From: VRUE01 sp036557525
GTDB taxonomy: Bacteria > Actinomycetota > Thermoleophilia > Solirubrobacterales > 70-9
Length of the DNA: 5,682 nt
Direction: 5' to 3'
NCBI GenBank assembly: GCA_036557525.1
Contig: DATBHH010000114.1
Span: 1-5,682 of the forward strand
The notes under the pieces were generated by a model. It saw only the letters and a program-made list of their open reading frames with translations. It made no database searches and had not been told where the DNA came from. Positions 4,170-5,682 of this stretch are shown one piece after another (position 1 is the first letter of the stretch; every line of letters begins with the position of its first letter). The position numbers were made by a program, and so were the translations under genes.

Positions 4170-5682
4170 CTAGCCTCCGACCGGCTCCAGATCCACCCGG
4201 CCGCGGGGGGCTTCGACGCGAGTTACCCGGACGGATACCGGGTCCCCGAGGCGCAGGGCGCGGCCCGACTCCTCCCCGACCAGGGCGATCTCGGTCTCGT
4301 CCAGCTCGAACCGCTCGGCGCCGCCCAGCCTGCGGGCCGGCAGGAATCCCTCGTAGACATCCCCGAGTTCGCCGCGGAAGCGGGCGAAGGCGCCGCCGCC
4401 GATCACCCCCGAGACCTCGCCCTCGAACTCGGCCCCGGCTCCGCGCTCGCCGAGCTCGCGCTCGAGCAGATAGGCGGCGCAGATGTCGTCGCCCTCGCGC
4501 TCGATCCGCACCGAGTCGCGCTCCCGCTCGCTGCAATCCCGTGCCGCTTCCCTCACCTCGGCCGCGCGGGGAGCCGCCTCCCCCTCGCCCATCGCCGCGA
4601 GCAGCGCGCGGTGGACCACGAGATCCGGATAGCGACGGATCGGCGAGGTGAAATGGCAGTAGGCGGCGCTCGCCAGCCCCGCGTGGCCGGAGTTGCGCTC
4701 GCTGTAGCTGGCCTGCTGGAGCGACCTGAGCACGAGAGATGTATACGCCTCGCGGCCATGGCCGCGCCGCGAGGCCTCGCCGGCGACCAGGCGGCTCGCC
4801 TCGGCGGCGAGCTCGCCCGCCTGCCGCGGCGCCAGCGACCCCCGCAGCGGCGGCGTCGGGATCCCGAGCGCATGGAGCTGACCGATCATCCGTTCAACGC
4901 GCGGGGGGTCGGGCTGGCCGTGGACCCGGTAGATCGCCGGAACCCGGCGGCGCTCGAGCAGCTGCGCCACCTGCTCGTTGGTGAGGATCATCAGCCGCTC
5001 GATCAACCGGTGGGACTCGGTCTGGGGCACCGTCCGAGCCGCCACCACCTGCCCCGCTCGATCGAAGCGGAACTCGGGCTCGGCTGTATTGACCTCGAGC
5101 CCCCGGTCGCCGCGCTGCTCGCCCAGTCGCGCCGCGGCATCCCGGGCCAGCGCCAGCGGCTCGGCCACCTCCTCCGGCGCCGGCGCGCGCCCGCTGAAGA
5201 TGACGTCGAGGTGGTCGTAGTCGAGGCGGGCGTTGGAGCGGACCCGGCTGCGGTAAAACCTGGCGCCGGCGGGGGCTCCGTCCGGGCCGAGCTCGATCTC
5301 GGCCGTCACCGCCAGCCGCTCGACGCCGGGCGAGAGGCTGCAGGCGTCCTCGCTCAGCGCCCGCGGCAGCATCGGCTCGACGGTTCCCGGGACGTAGGTG
5401 CTGTTCCCCCGCCGGCGCGCCTCGCGGTCGAGCGGCGAGCCCGGGCGGACGTGGGCGGCGACGTCGGCGATGTGGATCCAGAGCCGGGTCCCCTCTCCCT
5501 CTCGCCTGGCCGAGACCGCATCGTCGAAATCGCGGGCGGTCGCGGGGTCGACGGTGAAGGTCGGCAGCCCGGTGAGGTCGCGGCGCCGCTCCGCCGGCGC
5601 CGATATCGCGACCCGGTCGGCTTCGGCCTCGACCGAGATCGGAAAGCCGCGGCGTCCGAGCTCCGCTTCGAGCAACGCCTCG
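4170..5682 (-). CDS. rnr: RNase R family 3'-5' exoribonuclease, N-terminal part outside window
   Basis: A processive 3'-5' exoribonuclease of the RNase II/RNB family that degrades structured RNA and, in trans-translation, the non-stop mRNA. The frame is open to the right edge, so the cold-shock domains and true start are missing; about 504 codons are visible against a usual 700-800 residues. The RNB domain starts near 5585. The four metal-binding Asp of the pattern D-x5-D-x-DD (VDPATARDFDDAV) lie at 5549-5520. The signature HFTSPIRRYPDL is at about 4655-4620, preceded by SGHAGLASAAY as in RNase R of E. coli. An S1 RNA-binding domain occupies about 4433-4180, and the protein ends almost directly after it (DLEPVGG), without the Lys-rich tail of E. 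coli RNase R. It is first in the visible rnr-smpB operon. RNase II is an alternative name, but the smpB linkage and the motif similarity favour RNase R. Confidence 0.93.
   Translation of the reverse strand, partial: EALLEAELGRRGFPISVEAEADRVAISAPAERRRDLTGLPTFTVDPATARDFDDAVSARREGEGTRLWIHIADVAAHVRPGSPLDREARRRGNSTYVPGTVEPMLPRALSEDACSLSPGVERLAVTAEIELGPDGAPAGARFYRSRVRSNARLDYDHLDVIFSGRAPAPEEVAEPLALARDAAARLGEQRGDRGLEVNTAEPEFRFDRAGQVVAARTVPQTESHRLIERLMILTNEQVAQLLERRRVPAIYRVHGQPDPPRVERMIGQLHALGIPTPPLRGSLAPRQAGELAAEASRLVAGEASRRGHGREAYTSLVLRSLQQASYSERNSGHAGLASAAYCHFTSPIRRYPDLVVHRALLAAMGEGEAAPRAAEVREAARDCSERERDSVRIEREGDDICAAYLLERELGERGAGAEFEGEVSGVIGGGAFARFRGELGDVYEGFLPARRLGGAERFELDETEIALVGEESGRALRLGDPVSVRVTRVEAPRGRVDLEPVGG
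4174..4178 (-). promoter_or_regulatory. Shine-Dalgarno site of smpB inside the end of rnr
   Basis: GGAGG on the minus strand lies in the last two glycine codons of rnr, six bases before the smpB GTG. It fixes the smpB start and means that ribosomes finishing rnr end on top of the smpB initiation site, so the two genes are likely translationally coupled. Confidence 0.8.

Noticed and set aside
4168..4536. N-terminal extension of smpB overlapping rnr
   Set aside because: The added residues are Arg/Gly-rich out-of-frame rnr sequence, while GTG 4167 has a well-placed GGAGG and gives the normal SmpB length.
4747..4775. Ten-bp perfect inverted repeat with a nine-base loop inside rnr
   Set aside because: It lies in Arg/Gly/Ala codons of a GC-rich gene, and about one such repeat is expected by chance in a window of this size and composition.

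Overview
The window is very GC-rich with strong third-position G/C bias, and reads like a chromosomal segment of a high-GC actinobacterium. My guess is the Thermoleophilia/Solirubrobacterales side. That placement is inference from composition, the tmRNA tag and the SmpB and flavoprotein sequence styles, not from a search. There is no sign of a mobile element, phage or CRISPR array.

Layout, left to right. (1) Positions 1-315, minus strand: most of a tmRNA gene (ssrA). Its 5' end is at about 315 and its 3' T-arm/CCA end is cut off by the window edge. An open reading frame running rightward across it is spurious. (2) Positions 316-349: a 34-bp divergent promoter gap. (3) Positions 350-1726, plus strand: a class I pyridine nucleotide-disulfide flavoprotein (lipoamide dehydrogenase/mercuric reductase-like) that keeps the redox cysteine pair but has Phe where the catalytic His should be. 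(4) About 1721-1742: the two convergent genes end 10 bp apart inside one small hairpin. (5) Positions 1737-5682, minus strand: a tight operon read right to left, rnr (RNase R, 5' end outside the window), then smpB, then a 644-residue membrane-anchored, proline-rich, coiled-coil protein with a degenerate ComEA-like helix-hairpin-helix C-terminus.

How the genes work together: tmRNA, SmpB and RNase R are the three classical players of trans-translation. SmpB delivers Ala-tmRNA to stalled ribosomes, the tmRNA supplies a degradation tag (predicted here as ADHEFALAA), and RNase R removes the non-stop mRNA. All three lie within 5.7 kb. The most notable points are the hidden tmRNA, the unstudied-looking anchored protein co-transcribed with smpB, the RNase R lacking a basic tail, and the flavoprotein with an altered active site.
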